DNA of 64,000 nucleotides from Spirodela intermedia (Eukaryota; Streptophyta; Magnoliopsida; Alismatales; Araceae): contig LR746279.1 of assembly GCA_902729315.2 (NCBI GenBank), positions 315,001-379,000 on the forward strand, in the 5' to 3' direction. Made by a program: the position numbers and the translations under genes. Positions within the stretch are counted from its first letter, which is position 1. Every line of letters begins with the position of its first letter. Below the pieces are notes generated by a model that saw nothing but the letters and a program-made list of their open reading frames with translations, did not search any database and was not told the DNA's origin. Of this stretch, positions 47,243 to 60,360 are shown piece after piece.

Positions 47243-47599
47243 TGTTGAAGTTAAGTACGCTGAATCAGCCCTGAATGGAACATTTGTTGAAATGTTGCAA
47301 AGAACTGAAGCAATAGCAGTTTCTTATTTGTTGTTTTCTCTCTCCTCCTACATCTTTTAATCACGACCGTTCATATAATGCTCGAGATGCCAAAACAGTG
47401 GCAGTTGTCCAGCAAGTAACTACCTAAACGGCATCTCCTACATGGTGTTTAGATCTGGTCCTTTATAAGGACCTGTAGAGAACACAATCGTGTCCCCTCT
47501 ATTCTGCTTTTCCTTTAAATCAAATTTTGTGCATTTTCTCTACACTTTTCTTGAGGGTTTCTTGAGTTTTTCTAGAAGAATCGTAATGTAGATTCTTCA
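47243..47599 (+). repeat. Copia-1 left LTR
   Basis: TGTTGAAG ... GATTCTTCA, 357 bp. It contains the inverted repeat GGTCCTTTATAAGGACC at 47457-47473, which holds a TATA motif and is conserved in the right LTR. Confidence 0.9.
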
Positions 47600-47638
47600 G
47601 TTGGTATCAAAGCGTTTGGGATCCAACATGCTTTGACG

Positions 47639-50600
47639 ATGATGGCACTGCAGAAGGGAGAGAGTTCATCTCAAGATCTTGCAGTGTTTGGATGATTGAA
47701 AGGAGCGGAGCAACCTACGCAGATAGGCACCTTTCCGATCCTCACCAAGCTCAACTACCAGGTTTGGGCATCTTGGATGCAGCTTCATCTTGAAGGCCTT
47801 GAGCTATGAGATGTCATCGAAATGGAGAACCCTGTCAAGAAGAAAGATCGACATGTTATGTCCATCTTATTCAGCACCATCTCTGATGAGGTTTCATGTG
47901 AGTTAGATGTGGAGAAAATGGCGAAGTAGATGTGGAATCTCCTAAAGGCTAAAAACATCAAAATTCCACGCTTGCGGTCAACACAGATTCAATCACTTTG
48001 TAGAGACTATGAAAATTTCTCCATTGATGAAGAGGATTTGATTCTTAATTACTTCAAAAAATTGTCTCGTGTGGTGATTGAACTAAGAAGTCTCGAAGAG
48101 AAGATCATTAATGCAGATCTCTTCGCCAAACTACTGAAATCTATCTTAGGTAGGTTTGACTCCATCACGACTTCTATTGAACAATTTTCGACTCTTGACG
48201 CAATCTTGGTGGATGAGATTATTGTGACACTCAAGATTCACAAGGATAAGCTCTATGATCATTTTGTCAAAAGGGAGGAGAAAGCTCTTCTTGGACGAGC
48301 CATGGGGAAGGAGAAGTAGAAAGCCGCCACATGTGGAAATCGCAGTAGAGGCAAAAGATGCAGTAGAGGAAGGGGCCGTGGCAGAGGAAGCGGAAGAGGT
48401 TGCTCTAAAATCAAAGATAATGATGATGAATCACTCCCCAAAGACAAGTTGAAAGTAACTTGTTACAATTGCTAAAGGAAAGGGCATTACTCAAACAAAT
48501 GTCGGCTTCCGAAGAAGGAGAGACCAAGGAATGATGAAGAAAAGGCTAATGTTGCGAAAGAGCAGATTCTAGAGTCATCTCTTCTCATGGCATTTGAGGA
48601 AAATGAGGTACTTCTTCAAGGAATTTTGCACTCTAATTTGGGTCAACAGCTCTAGTATCTTGACACAAGAGCCACCTCATGATCTAAGAGATCACTCTTT
48701 CATGACTTGGATGAGTCACATAAGATTTTGTGATGAGTCTCGTATCAACATCAAAGGCAAAGGTGATATTTTTTTGAATACAAGAAGTGGAGATCTAATT
48801 ACTGTGTCTAATGTCCTATACACACCAAGCTTAAGAGCCAATATCTTAATTCTCGAAAGATTAGATGAACAAGGTTGTGATATTCACCTACACAGTGAAA
48901 TTCTGACCATTCATGATCTGAGAGGGAAATTGTTGACTAAAGTCAAAAGAAATTTAGAAAGATTGTACTTGCCGAAGCTTAATATTGTGGAGAATTTCCT
49001 TCACATCAGAGATGACGCCTTGTGGTTGTGGCACAAAAGGTATGGACATCTAAACTTTGGTTCTTTAAAGGTTCTTTCTACACATAATATGGTGATAGGA
49101 CTCCCGAAAATTCGGAAGGAGGATCTCTATGTTGACTATGTGAAGTCAAAGCAAAGCAGAACACCCTTCTCATCACCCTCTTCATTTAGAGCTTCACAAC
49201 CACTAGAATTAATTCACGACAATTTATATGGTCCTATTGATCCTGAAACTCTAGCAGGAAGTAAGTACTTCTTGCTTTTAGTGGATGATCACACAAGATT
49301 GATGTGGATCTCTCTACTTAAGAAGAAGTCATAGGTTTTTAATGCTTTTAAGAGTTTCAAATCACTAGATGAGGCTGAAAAGTCTGTGAAAATTGGTTGT
49401 CTAAGACCAAACCAAGGTGGAGAGTTCAATTCGAATGAATTCTCTAGTTTTTGTGAAGAACATGGCATTAGGAGGCAGCTCATAGTACCTTATTCTCCAC
49501 AGCAGAATGGAGTGGTAGAGAGACACAATCGTACTGTTATGAACATGATAAGATCCATGTTCAAGTTAAAGAATCTACCTTGGGAATTCTAGGGAAAAGC
49601 TGCTAGCACTACAGTCTACTTGTTGAACTGAGCTCCAACTAGAAGTCTTGAGAATTTAACTCCATATGAAGTTTGGACTGGGAGAAAGTTCAATATTGCC
49701 CATTTTCGCACCTTTGGGTGCCTTATGAATGTGAAAATGTCAGGTGGAAGTCTGAAGAAATTAGATGACAAAAGTCTTCCTATGATTTTTCTCGACTATG
49801 AAAGGGGAATCAAAGGTTTTCAAGCTTTTGATCCATCCACCAGCTCTGTGCACATCACGAGGGATGTTGTTTTTGAGGAGGAGAAGTGTTGGAATTGGGA
49901 TAATTCCAATTTGAAGACAAAGTCAAGTTTGAATCTCACTTACTTGGTTTTTAATCCATATGTTGACAAGGTCAACAACAATATTGAACTAGAAGAGATT
50001 ACCTCTGATACAACTAATAATAAAAGAAAAGATGTGCCCATTGAATGTTTCTAGCTCATCTGATTAGACTCAACCTCAAAGATTCAAAGATCTCACTTAA
50101 GTCTATGCTGAAACTCGAGAATTAGCCAATGATAATGAAATCTGCTATTTTAGTTCTAAAGATGAACTTGAAAGTGTTAGAGAAGCTCTAAAATGTGAAG
50201 TCGAGAGAAAAGCTATGGTTGAGGAGTTAAGCCAAATTGAGAAGAATCAGACTTTGAATCTAGTTGCTTCCCATCGTGGGTGCAAGCCAATTGGCTTGAA
50301 ATGGGTCTTTAAGATCAAAAGAGACCCATCAAGTGAAATACTCAAACACAAGGCCTGACTTGTGGTGAAAGGATATGTTCAGAGGTATGGTGTTGATTTC
50401 ACTGAGGTTTTTTCCCCAATAGCTAGATTAAAGACAATTCGTGTCCATCACATGGATGTGAATCTACATTTTTAAATGGGAATATTGATGAAGATATCTA
50501 TGTCAGACAACCTAAGGATTTTGGGATTGAAGGCAATGAGCATTTGATTCATAAGTTGAAGAAGGCTCTTTATGGCTTGAAACAAGCTCCTAGAGCTTGG

Positions 50601-51662
50601 TATTCAAAGCTTGATAAAGGTCTTCAATCATTGGGTATGACTAGAAGTAACTATGAACCTGTGATTTACTTCTATCAAATTCTCACCTTTGTGTGGGAAT
50701 TTATGTTGAGGACTTACTCATCACAGGTACTTCTAAAGATGAAATCATGATTTTCAAAAGGAAAATGTCAACAATGTTCGAGATGACAGATTTGGGGCTT
50801 CTTTCTTCATGTTTGGGAATTCAAGTTGTTCAGCATGAAGGTGAGATCATTTTATCCCAAAAGTCCTTTGCATTGAAGATACTGAAGACATTATAAATGT
50901 AGAATTGCAATTAGTTTCTCACCACCCTTGAAGTAAGACTAAGATTTAATCAGAAGGAAGACACTAATTTGGATTCAACATTATACAGGAGCTTAATAGG
51001 TTCATTGAAGTATTTAACTCATATGAGACCTGATTTGCTCTTTAGTGTGGGTTTTCTCAATAGGTACATGGAGAATCCCACATCTGAGCATCTTAAATGT
51101 GCCAAAAGACTGCTCAAATATATCAAGGGGACACTTGCTTTTGGTTTGAGATATAAACAAGGGAAGAATTTTGATGTAAAAGGTTACTGTGATAGTGACT
51201 ATAGTGGAGATTCTAAGGAATGGAAGAGCACCTCCGGATTTATCTTCTTTCTCAATGGAAATGTTGTGATGTGAGTGTCTCAAAAACAAAGAATAGTAGC
51301 TCTATCCTCGTGTGAGACTAAATATGTTTCTCTCACACTTGTAGCTAGCCAAGTCATCTAGTTGGCTAACTTTCTTGGTGAATTGACTGGAAGAAGCCTC
51401 AAGCCAGTCAAAATACTTGTGGACAATCAATCTGCAATCAACTTGGCCAAGAATCCCATTTTTCACAGTCATTTGAAGCATATCAAAATTAGGTACCATT
51501 ATGTCAGAAAATGCATTGAAGACAAAGGGGTTGAAGTGCTCCATGTGCTGACGGAGGAACAATGAGCGGATATCCTCACGAAGCCCCTTAGATGAGTCAA
51601 GTTTGTTGATTTCTGCACACTGAATGGAGTTCAAGCTATAGCTGATCAAACGCGAGCTTAAG
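47639..51662 (+). pseudogene. Copia-1 gag-pol remnant
   Basis: Gag starts MMALQKGESS (47639). A zinc knuckle CYNC...GHYSNKC (48462-48508) has a stop inside. The integrase zone includes HKRYGHLN (49030-49055), DDHTRLMW (49285) and PQQNGVVERHNRT (49497-49535). Reverse transcriptase has WVFKIKRD, ALYGLKQAPRAWYSKL (50565-50612) and YVEDLLITG in place of YVDD. RNase H has CDSDYSGD and KSTSGFIF, then NPIFHSHLKHIKIRYH and ADILTKPLR. A short internal deletion removes part of the reverse transcriptase near 50440. Many stops. Confidence 0.9.
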
Positions 51663-51670
51663 GAGGAGTT

Positions 51671-52026
51671 TGTTGGAGTTAAGCTCACTAAATCAACCTT
51701 GAATGGAGCGTTTGTTGAAACGTTGTGAAGAAGTGAAGTGATGGCAGTTTCTTATCTGTTGTTTTCTCTCTCCTCCTACATCTTTTAATCATGACCGTTC
51801 ATATAACACTCAAGATGCCAAAATAGTGGCAGTTGTCTAGTGAGTAACTGCCTAAATGGCATCTCTCACATGGTGTTTAGATCTGGTCCTTTATAAGGAC
51901 CTGTAGAGAACACAATCGTATCCCCTCTGTTCTCCTTTTCCTTTAAATCAAATTCTGTGCATTTTCTCTACACTCTCTTGAGGGTTTCTTGAGTGTTTCT
52001 AGAAGAATCGTAATGTAGATTTTTCA
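51671..52026 (+). repeat. Copia-1 right LTR
   Basis: TGTTGGAG ... GATTTTTCA, 356 bp, aligned throughout with the left LTR but visibly diverged, especially in the first 90 bp. GGTCCTTTATAAGGACC is conserved at 51885-51901. Confidence 0.9.
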
Positions 52027-53440
52027 AAATAAATAACAATTTGAGTGCAGTAGTTTAATGATCCTTTATGTGTTTCTCCTTTTACAAATAATTTCACAAT
52101 AAAAAATGAATGTGTGGAAAAGTAAATAATATATGAATGTAAAGTTGCACATAAAGATATTAAGTATTTAACCATGATATGTTAAAGATATTAAGTATAA
52201 AGTTGGATATGATATCTTCCAAAGATTATAACAATAAATAATATATTAATACAAAGTTGCAAATAAAGATATTAAGTATTTAACCATGATATGTTAAAAA
52301 TATTAAGTATAAAGTTTGATGTGGTATTTTCCAAAAATTATAACAAGTGAAACGAATGTAGTGCAAGAAAATATCTCCAACAAACCACTAGAGATTACCG
52401 TACATGTTCATTTGACTAATACTTACTAGAAAAGACTAATAGTCCCAAAATGTACAGAACATACAAGGATGTCCCCCCATCCCCCCGCTTTTGCTTTCCC
52501 TGTCTAGGCATGTCTCTGAGACTGTTCCTTCCTTCTTGTCTCTCTTACTCCTCTCCAGTAGGCAGACTTTATCGACTGTTTTCTGCCATGGCTGACGACA
52601 AGCCCCTCCATCTATAACAAGCCCGGCAAGCCCCAATGCCTGATCACAGAACCTCCCATATACTTGCTAGCCTCTCTCTCCCATATACCACATAGAGCGG
52701 TCAGCTCTCTGCAACTGAGGGCGTCTCCTTGATGGCAGCCCTTCTTTGCCCGGCAACCGCCATACTCTGAAGCAGCCTCCCTAGACTTTCACCGGCGGTC
52801 GTTATCCCACAGAAGGCTTGCCCAATATCCCGAAACATCAACACCGTCGATCTCTATCAGGACATGAAAGAATTCATCAAAGGAAAGTACTAAGGCTCTC
52901 ACTAATTCTCTCTCTCTCTCTCTCTCTATCTAGATAAGACATATGGGGGGGTATGGGGGCCAACTGTATGACAACCTGGATATTTATAAATTTATTAAAT
53001 TACTCCATATTTATGTTGGTCATCTATTGTTATTCCCTTAGACAATAACATGGTTTGCCACTTGCGGGAGACCTCATTGCTTTGTGCAAATTAGACGTCC
53101 TGACCTTCACTTCGTCGATGAAATCCCCACACTAACTAGTTTATCGGTCAATCAACATCCGAGAAAAAGGAAGAGAAGGATTGCACTGTGATGAGGACTT
53201 TTAGAGTTCAAAATCAAAAGAGAGCAATGAGTACGGGAAAATGGAACCTCGAGATGGGACGAGATTTGGGTAGATTGGCTAAATGCCTCTTCTACGGTCA
53301 GAGCTACAGAGCAGGTGTGATCTGACACTAGTGAAGAAGGAAGATGAACAACAAAGGTCCTGAGCCCCCAAAACCTGTAGTCCAATATACGAAAGGAGAA
53401 GACTTATACATATAATCTAATGAGATACGAATGGGAGAAC
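52027..53440. other. RLP 3'-flank-like and duplicated non-coding DNA
   Basis: 52050-52450 resembles 10110-10430 and 8740-8990. 52700-52890 resembles 7270-7330 and 8480-8560. 53170-53400 matches 9110-9300. A short internal tandem repeat lies at 52115-52330 (AGATATTAAGTATTTAACCA twice). A (CT)n run is at 52906-52928. No gene is supported. Confidence 0.55.
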
Positions 53441-53444
53441 ACCT

Positions 53445-53587
53445 GCTTCCTCACCTTCCTGATCTTCTCCTCTGTCATGCGCTGAGGAGTTTTGCTTTCC
53501 TGCTGCCGATGGCCTCACTCTCCCCACCACCGCCAAGTTCTTTTGTCAGAACTTGAGATCCACGACTCCGACGAGGCCCATTTCAGG
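53445..53587 (+). pseudogene. SAUR-family pseudogene 2 (fragment)
   Basis: Matches SAUR relic 1 at 5970-6125: TCFLTFLIFSSV, a damaged arginine/alanine region, EEFCFPAADGLTLP and KFFC, where the family has FGFxxxGGLxxPC. Frames are broken and the N-terminal half is missing. Its flanks also match those of the first relic's neighbourhood, so it is a segmental copy. Confidence 0.65.
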
Positions 53588-53699
53588 TGATGGGGAATTG
53601 CTCCCTGCTCCATCATCAATTATAGACAATTACGATTTTTTTTGAAGTAGACAATTTGGGTGGTTTTCTTTATCTTATGCTTGTTATGTTTATTTTGCA

Positions 53700-56008
53700 G
53701 GATCGATCACAGCCACTCATCGCTTCGAGTTATAATGGTGGTGGTGCTGCCACATTGCACATCTAGCCAGGTCATCGAAAGTTAGTCAGATGCACTCTCT
53801 CTCTTCAAGTGATTGGCTGCACTATATAAAGGGCTGTGTTCAACGAATCGAATTGGAAGAAATATTCATTTCTATTTATTTTTCCTTGTTCCTGTTACCT
53901 CCTTGTGTTTTTTCTTCTTCCTCTAGAGCCTCTTTGGGCTTACGAAGCCAATAAGTGGTATCAGAGTAACTTGGTCCAATGGGATCAAGAAGATGGCGAG
54001 AAAGGAGGTGAGGCAAGTACCTCCAGCGAGCGTGGGGGGGAGATGGTGTCATCATCACCATCCCTCAAGCTCTCGAAGATGAACTATTGCATTTGGGCGA
54101 TGCATATGGAGGTATATCTTGACTCTCACGATCTATGACAAGCGATAGTCGAAGAGAATGTACCCAAGAAGAAAGACTGATTGACGTTGTCAGTGATCTT
54201 CAGTGCAATTTCAGAAGAGACGATGATTGTGCTTGATGCAAAGAAGACGACAAAGGAGAACTTGGAGATTCTTTGGTCACGAAATCTTGGCGTGGACAGA
54301 GTGATTCAATCATGAATCCAAGGGCTGAAGCATGAGTAGGAAATTCTCACAATGCACAGGGAAGGAGTTGTGGATTTTGCGATGAAATTCACTTGCATTA
54401 TCTTGGATTTGCAAAATTTGGGTGAGACAATGGAAGAAAGAGAGGTAGTGCAGTGATTTCTATGGGCAACACCTTCAAAATTTGATGCTCTTACCTTATC
54501 TATAGAGCAATATGCTGATTTGGACAAAATCAGCCTCAACGAAGTCATCGGCTCTTTGACTGTCCATGAGTTGTGGCTTAAGGAGTGAGAGCCCCAAGAG
54601 GAGGAGTAGGCTGTGATCAAGGTTGACATCCTCCTCCTGATGAAGGTAAAAAGAACTTCAATAAATCTTAAATATAGTGCTATAACTATGAGAAATATGG
54701 CCATTTTGCTTACAGATGTCGAAGTACCAAGAAGGTGACACCTGAGCAAGCATATGTTGCTGCGACCACAGAGAAGCCTGAAGTATCTTCACTTCTGATG
54801 ATGATTGTGGTAGAACAGAGTGAGTTATTACTTCAAGGCTCAGAGAATGAGCTCAAGATCTGGAACCATGGTATCTTGATACTGCAGCTACTAATCACAT
54901 GACAAGAAGTAGAAGTTATTTCTCAGATCTTGATGAATCAGCCTCTGGATTTGTCAAATTTGGTGACAATTCATGTGTTGAAATTCAAGGCAAAGGTAGA
55001 GTCTTTGTTCATCGGCAGGATGGGGAGAAAATTCACTTCAGTAATGTTCTCTTTGTTCCTAAATTATGTGCTAATATTCTTAGTTTGGGCAGACTAGATG
55101 AAGAAGGCTGCCGGATGGTCCTGTATGAAGGCCGACTAACCATCTTTGACCGAGATGGAGCACTACTTGCTGAAGTTCATTGAACAGAGGGAAGGCTTTA
55201 TTTGCTTAAGCTAAATGTGATAGAATAGTGTCCAATCACTAAAGAAAATGAAACTACAAGTTGGCTATGGCACTCAAGGTTTGGCCCCTAGAACTTTTGC
55301 ATATTAAAGGAAATGTCCAGTAAGAAATTATTGGAGGGACTTCCACTGATTAGTCTTCTTGATCACATCTACCAGAGTTGCCATGTAGGGAAGCAACATC
55401 GCGTTCCATTTCCTAATGTTTCTGCTTTCAAAGCCTCAGAGCCCCTCAAGCTGGTGTATGTAGACATATGTGGCCCAATCAGTCCACCCACATTAGGGGG
55501 AAGTTAGTATTTCCTCATCGTGGATGATTTCTTGAGGCTAATGTGGGTGGCTATGCTCAAGCATAAAACAAAAGCATTCAGTCAATTTAAGAAGTTTAAA
55601 ACTTTGGTTGAAGTAGAGAAGAACAAAAAACTAAAGTGTCTTCATTCAGACAGAGGTAGAGAGTATAATTCTGACAAATTCAATTATTTTTGTGTTTCAC
55701 AGGACATTAAAAGGTAGTTGACTGCTCCCTACTCTCCTCAGTAGAACAATATAGTGGAAAGGAAGAACTAGACAATCATGTCCATGGTAAAGAGCATGCT
55801 GAAAGAGAAGAAAATGCCTCGTGAATTGTGGGGAGAGGCAACCAATACCACTGTATACCTCTTAAATCAGACTTCCACTAAACGTTTGAAGGAGTTGACT
55901 CCATATGAGCTGTGGACCAGGAGAAAGTCGGTGATTGATCATCTACATGTATTCGGCTCCATTGTGCATGTGAAATGCACTAAACGATTGCAGAAAAAGT
56001 TAGATGAC
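53700..56008 (+). mobile_element. Truncated Copia element (Copia-2), 5' part
   Basis: LTR-like end with TATATAAAG (about 53824) and a near-perfect tRNA-Met primer site GTGGTATCAGAG (53956-53967). Gag follows (LKLSKMNYCIWAMHMEVYL), then a zinc knuckle with the second cysteine changed to tyrosine (CYNYEKYGHFAYRC, about 54673), protease WYLDTAATNHMT (about 54870), GAG-pre-integrase and integrase to LHVFGSIVHVKC. It stops at 56008, exactly where another LTR begins. Reverse transcriptase, RNase H and right LTR are absent in this window. The left LTR start is not resolved. Several stops. Confidence 0.85.
54870..56008 (+). pseudogene. Copia-2 protease and integrase remnant
   Basis: A plus-strand series of broken frames: GFVKFGDNSCVEIQGKG (54950), NVLFVPKLCANILSLGRLD (55044), LWHSRFGP, DICGPISPPTLGGS (55463), VDDFLRLMW, LHSDRGREY, NNIVERKN and LWGEATNTTVYLLN. 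It has the order and motifs of Copia integrase (D, D and E residues present) and stops in frame at several places. Confidence 0.85.
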
Positions 56009-57207
56009 TGATAATGCATAAATAATGCATTATATATGAGGTATATTACATCAAAGCTTGTGATTTTAAGATGCAAATTCATTGATTTACTAATGAACTC
56101 TCATGTTTAGGGCATGCATTGACATTCAAACATATTTTACGTATTTCATTTGTTTCTCATTAGATTATATACTTTTAGATACCGTATGTGCATCGTGTGA
56201 GAACACAATGTAATTCCTTGTCTTCTAACCATGTGAGTTTCATATGTTCAGCATAGCATACAACTTATTAAGGAGCAAAGATTGCACTTGGTCATAGAGT
56301 GAAGAATCATGAGTTTAAGGCTCATAATCACATAAGGAGAAGGAAGCAAAGTGGGCTCAAATAAAGAGTTATGGGCATAAGGCCAATATTCACTTAGAAG
56401 GCATCACCCAAAGAGGGGAGAAGGAGGATTCACTGTCCACTCAAAAGAAAGGACGCATTGATTCAATAGTCGAGATGCATACTTATCAAGAGGCACATAG
56501 GAAGGCGTGAAAGAGGGATCCACCATCCATGCAAGAAGGGAGCAGCTCAGCCGTGGATTTAAGGGTTAATCATGCATTGTAAGAATTAGAGAGAGGAGGG
56601 GCTCCATCGTATACATACTGTGTATCAAGGATGAAAAACCCAGCTTATCTTAGTGGAACTTCAGGCAGTTGCCATCCTAGCAGAGTTTGAAGGGTCCCAA
56701 GCTCCATACCTCATAATCGAAGATGTGTCGTCCGTTCTCCGTCAGGTGATTTGCTTTGAACAAGGTTCCCTCCCATGGCTAGCAGCTATCGCCTCCTCCT
56801 AGCAAAAATAACAAAGGAGACATGGTGATAATCAAGTTGGTTTCAAAGAACCAATGAGTAGGATGTTCATAGTTAGGAAGTAGATTGTGATTAGCATTAG
56901 AGTTGTTCACGCAATTCCTTTGACTATGTGACTTCACCCATATTTTGTTAAACCCGTTTCACACTTCACCCACCTTTCTTCCCTTTCGTTTCTTATTTCT
57001 TCTGCTTCATGGTCTTCGTCATTTATATCAATTCTGATCAACATATAAAAGTTAACTCTACCCACCATTCCCTAAGGACTGACCCCCTAGCTTACTGTAG
57101 TATTAGATTAATTCAAAATATAATTTAAAGGAGTAAATATGGGAGTATCAATATTGTTGATAAATCAATTTTGGGGATATTCAACGACCCTCGAAATAGA
57201 CCTATCA
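56009..57207 (+). repeat. Left LTR of the Athila-type element
   Basis: TGATAATGCATAAATAATGC to GACCTATCA; the right edge is set by the primer site 3 bases later. No second copy is in the window, so the size is inferred. Confidence 0.6.
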
Positions 57208-57660
57208 AATGGTGCCATTGTTGGGGAATTCATGTGTCCTTTGAGTTTAATTATGTTGATTGAGTTGATAACTCTTTTAGTTTCTTGATTTTGATCTTCA
57301 GCAGAAAGGTGTACATGGGTGCAAATCAACCTATATAAGGAAGTCTTTGTGAATAAGGTATAAGATGTGAAAATCAGAGATTTTGCTACCTCTACTTATG
57401 TTTAATCAAATTTTTTTTAGAAGACTGACTTGAATCGATATCCACAAATCTCTGTCAACTTACTTTCTTTATTGAATCATCACGAGTATTTGACTAATTA
57501 GACTTCAAGATAAAAAATTTACATGTCTTAAACTGAGCATATTTGAATTTCTCCTTGATATTTTATCTTGGCAAAAAGGAGGTTACTCAAGACATCTTTG
57601 AGTGTTTGATTTCAGTTCATCCGCCATTCTTCTAGCGTTTAATTCACCTAACATATTTTG

Positions 57661-60358
57661 ATGCAAGGACATAGATCAGTCAAAAATAAGGAAATTCCTT
57701 TCAATTTAGGGACAGAAAATACATCTCACATTGAGGAGAATCTTGAACAAGAAAGGGAAATGGAAGACAACCAGAGGGAGAATAAGAGGATGCAGTTGCA
57801 TGACCATTCAGTACCCCTTCAATATAGACCCATAAATAGGATGAATGCACCCATAGAAAATAATACAAACTTTAGAGTTGATCATCATTTGGTGCAAACG
57901 CTACCCCATTTTCATGGCATGGCTCATGAGGAGCCATATAAACACTTAGAAGATTTTTCCCAAGTTTGTGAAATTTCTCATTATCCTAATGTTCCCATTG
58001 AGACCGTGAAGATGAAACTTTTTCCATTCACACATAAAGATAAAGCAAAGGATTGGCTGCGGGCATTAGCTCAAGAGCTGAACTCTTGGAGTGAGATGGA
58101 GGCAGCATTTTTAAAGGAATTTTATTCAGTAGGTAAGACTAACTCAATTTGTAGAGCTATTAGAGATTTTGTGCAGGTGCTGCAGGAGTATTTTTATGAG
58201 GCATGGGAGAGGGTTAAAGACTACACCCGGAATTCAGAATTGGCAATTGGTCCAAATTTTCTATGAAGGATTAAATGAGAAGGACAGGCATATGATCGAC
58301 GTAGCTTCAGGAGGTACATTTATGAATAAATATGAGGATGAAGCAATAGAATTGATTGAAACATTAGCCAAGAACAGCGCACACCATTATGCTCTAAATC
58401 AAAATGGTAGGTTTACGGGACCTAGGAAAAGAGGTATTCATGATTTGAAAAATGTAGAAACTGGTTTATCAATTGACAAAGTGGAGAAACTAACCAAGTG
58501 TGTGCAGGGGTTGATGCAAAAGTCTTCAGCAACAGGTTTTGACCACCAACAACTGAAAACAAATCAAGATATGGTGGACTGTGTATTATGCTTAAGTTAT
58601 GAACATGTGAAGGTCGACTGCCCAAAGTATGATCAGGTGATGGGAGTCAATCAATTCCATTCTAACCATGCAGGAAATGGATGGCAAAGACAAGGGTCAA
58701 ATCAGAATTAAAGCAGAAATTTCAAGAATAATCAAATAGATATGAATCAAAATTCTGGCTGGAGAAGAAATCAGGATAATGAACAATGGCTTAATCATTT
58801 TAATTATTCACAGAATTCATCTATGCAGAGGATGAATAATTCTAGCTATGATTCCCTTATGCCTAACCATCAGATTCAGCAACCTATAGGATTTAATGAT
58901 TTATCTACACAGGAATTATTGAAGCAAATATTGCAGGAACAAAGGGAACTACGACAGGAAATGGAGCATATGAAGTTCCAAATTGAAGGCTGATACCAAT
59001 CTGATCAAATCAGATCAGATAAGCATCTTGGCAAGAGGATAGAAGTGGGTAATAGCAATAGAGAATTAGGACAATTACCCACGCAACCAGATGCTAATCC
59101 AAGAAATACTGGAGGACCATCAAATCAACGCCAAGTGCACCAAGTTGAACTTAGAGACCAGAACCGTGGAAACACTCAATGCAGTCTCCAAATTGAGAAA
59201 TGGTAAGGTACTTTCAGATCCATATCATGCTGCTGCAGGTGAAGCAGAGGATGAGGAGGAAGAAATGAAAGCATCGGATGAGGTGATTTTGACAAAGAAT
59301 AAGGGTAAAAACAAGGAAGGTATGGAACCCAACCCTTCCATTTCTACACCCCTGATTCTATTTCCTGAAGCCTTATGTGATGTTAAACTAAAAAGTGCTG
59401 ATTCTGATGAGAAATCCTTGAAATTTTTAAACAAGTAACAATCAATATACCATTAGTTGATGCCATTCAACACATTGTCTTATGCAAAAAATTTAAAGAA
59501 TTTATGCACTCCAGTAACGAAGCAAAAGAGAATTCAATTGTCTGAAATAATTAGCTCAATTTTGCTGAATCATATTCTGACAAAGAAGCATGATCCAGGT
59601 GCTCCACTAATCAAATGCGAGATCCAAGGTATGGTTTTCATACGTTCATTACTTGATTCAGGAGCTAGTGTGAATATTTTACCCAAGGCTTTGTATGATT
59701 TAAATAAAATTGGTGATTTACAACCCCTCTTCGTAGAATTGCAGCTAGCGGATGGATTAATCCGCTAGCCATATGGAATAGTAGAGGATGTAATTGTGAA
59801 GATAGAAAACTTTTATTTTCCTGCTGATTTTATTATTGCAGATATGAAGATCATTGGAGAACACAACCCATGCTCCAATAATCCTTGGAAGGCCATTCTT
59901 AGCCACAGCTAAAGCCACAATGGATTGCGAAAAAGGAACTGTAGATCTTAAATTTGGCCAAGAGAGAGTAGAATTAAATATCTCGAAATTATTAAAATAT
60001 CTAGATTACTCTGAAAATTTATGTAATATTGATATCATTGATGAGTGTGCAGATGAACTTTGTCATAGAGAGACAAGTTGTGCGTTGGAGGATACAATGA
60101 ACCCAATTGAAGAGAAATCTGCTTTGAATAAATCCAGCATGCCACCAAATTTCAAGCCATAGCCTACACCTATGAAGTATGCATTTTTGGGCTTAAATTG
60201 TTCATTCCCTGTAATTATTTCATCTTTATTAACAAGTGAGCAGGATTGAAGATTACTCGAGATATTAAAAAAATATAAAGTAGCAATTGGGTGGACTTTG
60301 ATAGATATACAAGGCATCGACCTTGAGGTATGTATGCATCATATTTTTATTGAAGATA
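57661..60358 (+). pseudogene. Athila-type gag-protease-RT start, degenerate
   Basis: Gag at 57661-58710, with one frameshift near 58255 between WERVKD... and FYEGLNEKDRHMIDVASGG; contains PHFHGMAHEEPYKHLEDF, KLFPFTHKDKAKDWL and VDCVLCLSYEHVKVDCP (a zinc-knuckle-like remnant). A glutamine- and asparagine-rich linker is at 58742-58990. Protease at 59457-59900 (LLDSGASVNILP), then a frameshift to THAPIILGRPFLATAKA. The reverse transcriptase start ends at IFIEDN (60358). Stops at about 58709, 58991 and 59766. Confidence 0.85.
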
Positions 60359-60360
60359 AT

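Larger units (their letters stand above)
47243..52026 (+). mobile_element. Degenerate Copia LTR retrotransposon (Copia-1)
   Basis: Complete in layout: left LTR 47243-47599, primer site TGGTATCAAAGCG directly after (one mismatch to the usual tRNA-Met site), gag, protease region, integrase, reverse transcriptase, RNase H, purine tract AAGGAGGAG, right LTR 51671-52026. Flanks GAATA and AAATA are an imperfect target duplication. Order integrase before reverse transcriptase is the Copia order. Many stops and shifts show that it is inactive. Confidence 0.92.
56009..60360 (+). mobile_element. Truncated Athila-type Gypsy retrotransposon
   Basis: Begins TGATAATGC; a putative LTR of about 1.2 kb (56009-57207, ending CTATCA) is followed by the primer site TGGTGCCATTGTTGGGGA, the type used by plant Athila/Tat elements. 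Gag, a protease with LLDSGASVNILP and the beginning of the reverse transcriptase follow (KYAFLGLNCSFPVIISS, KVAIGWTLIDIQGI). The element is cut at 60360 by LTR-X copy C; the remaining reverse transcriptase, integrase and right LTR are missing. Confidence 0.88.

Noticed and set aside
47930-48319. Copia-1 gag frames as host genes
   Set aside because: They lie between matching LTRs and in line with integrase and reverse transcriptase remnants.
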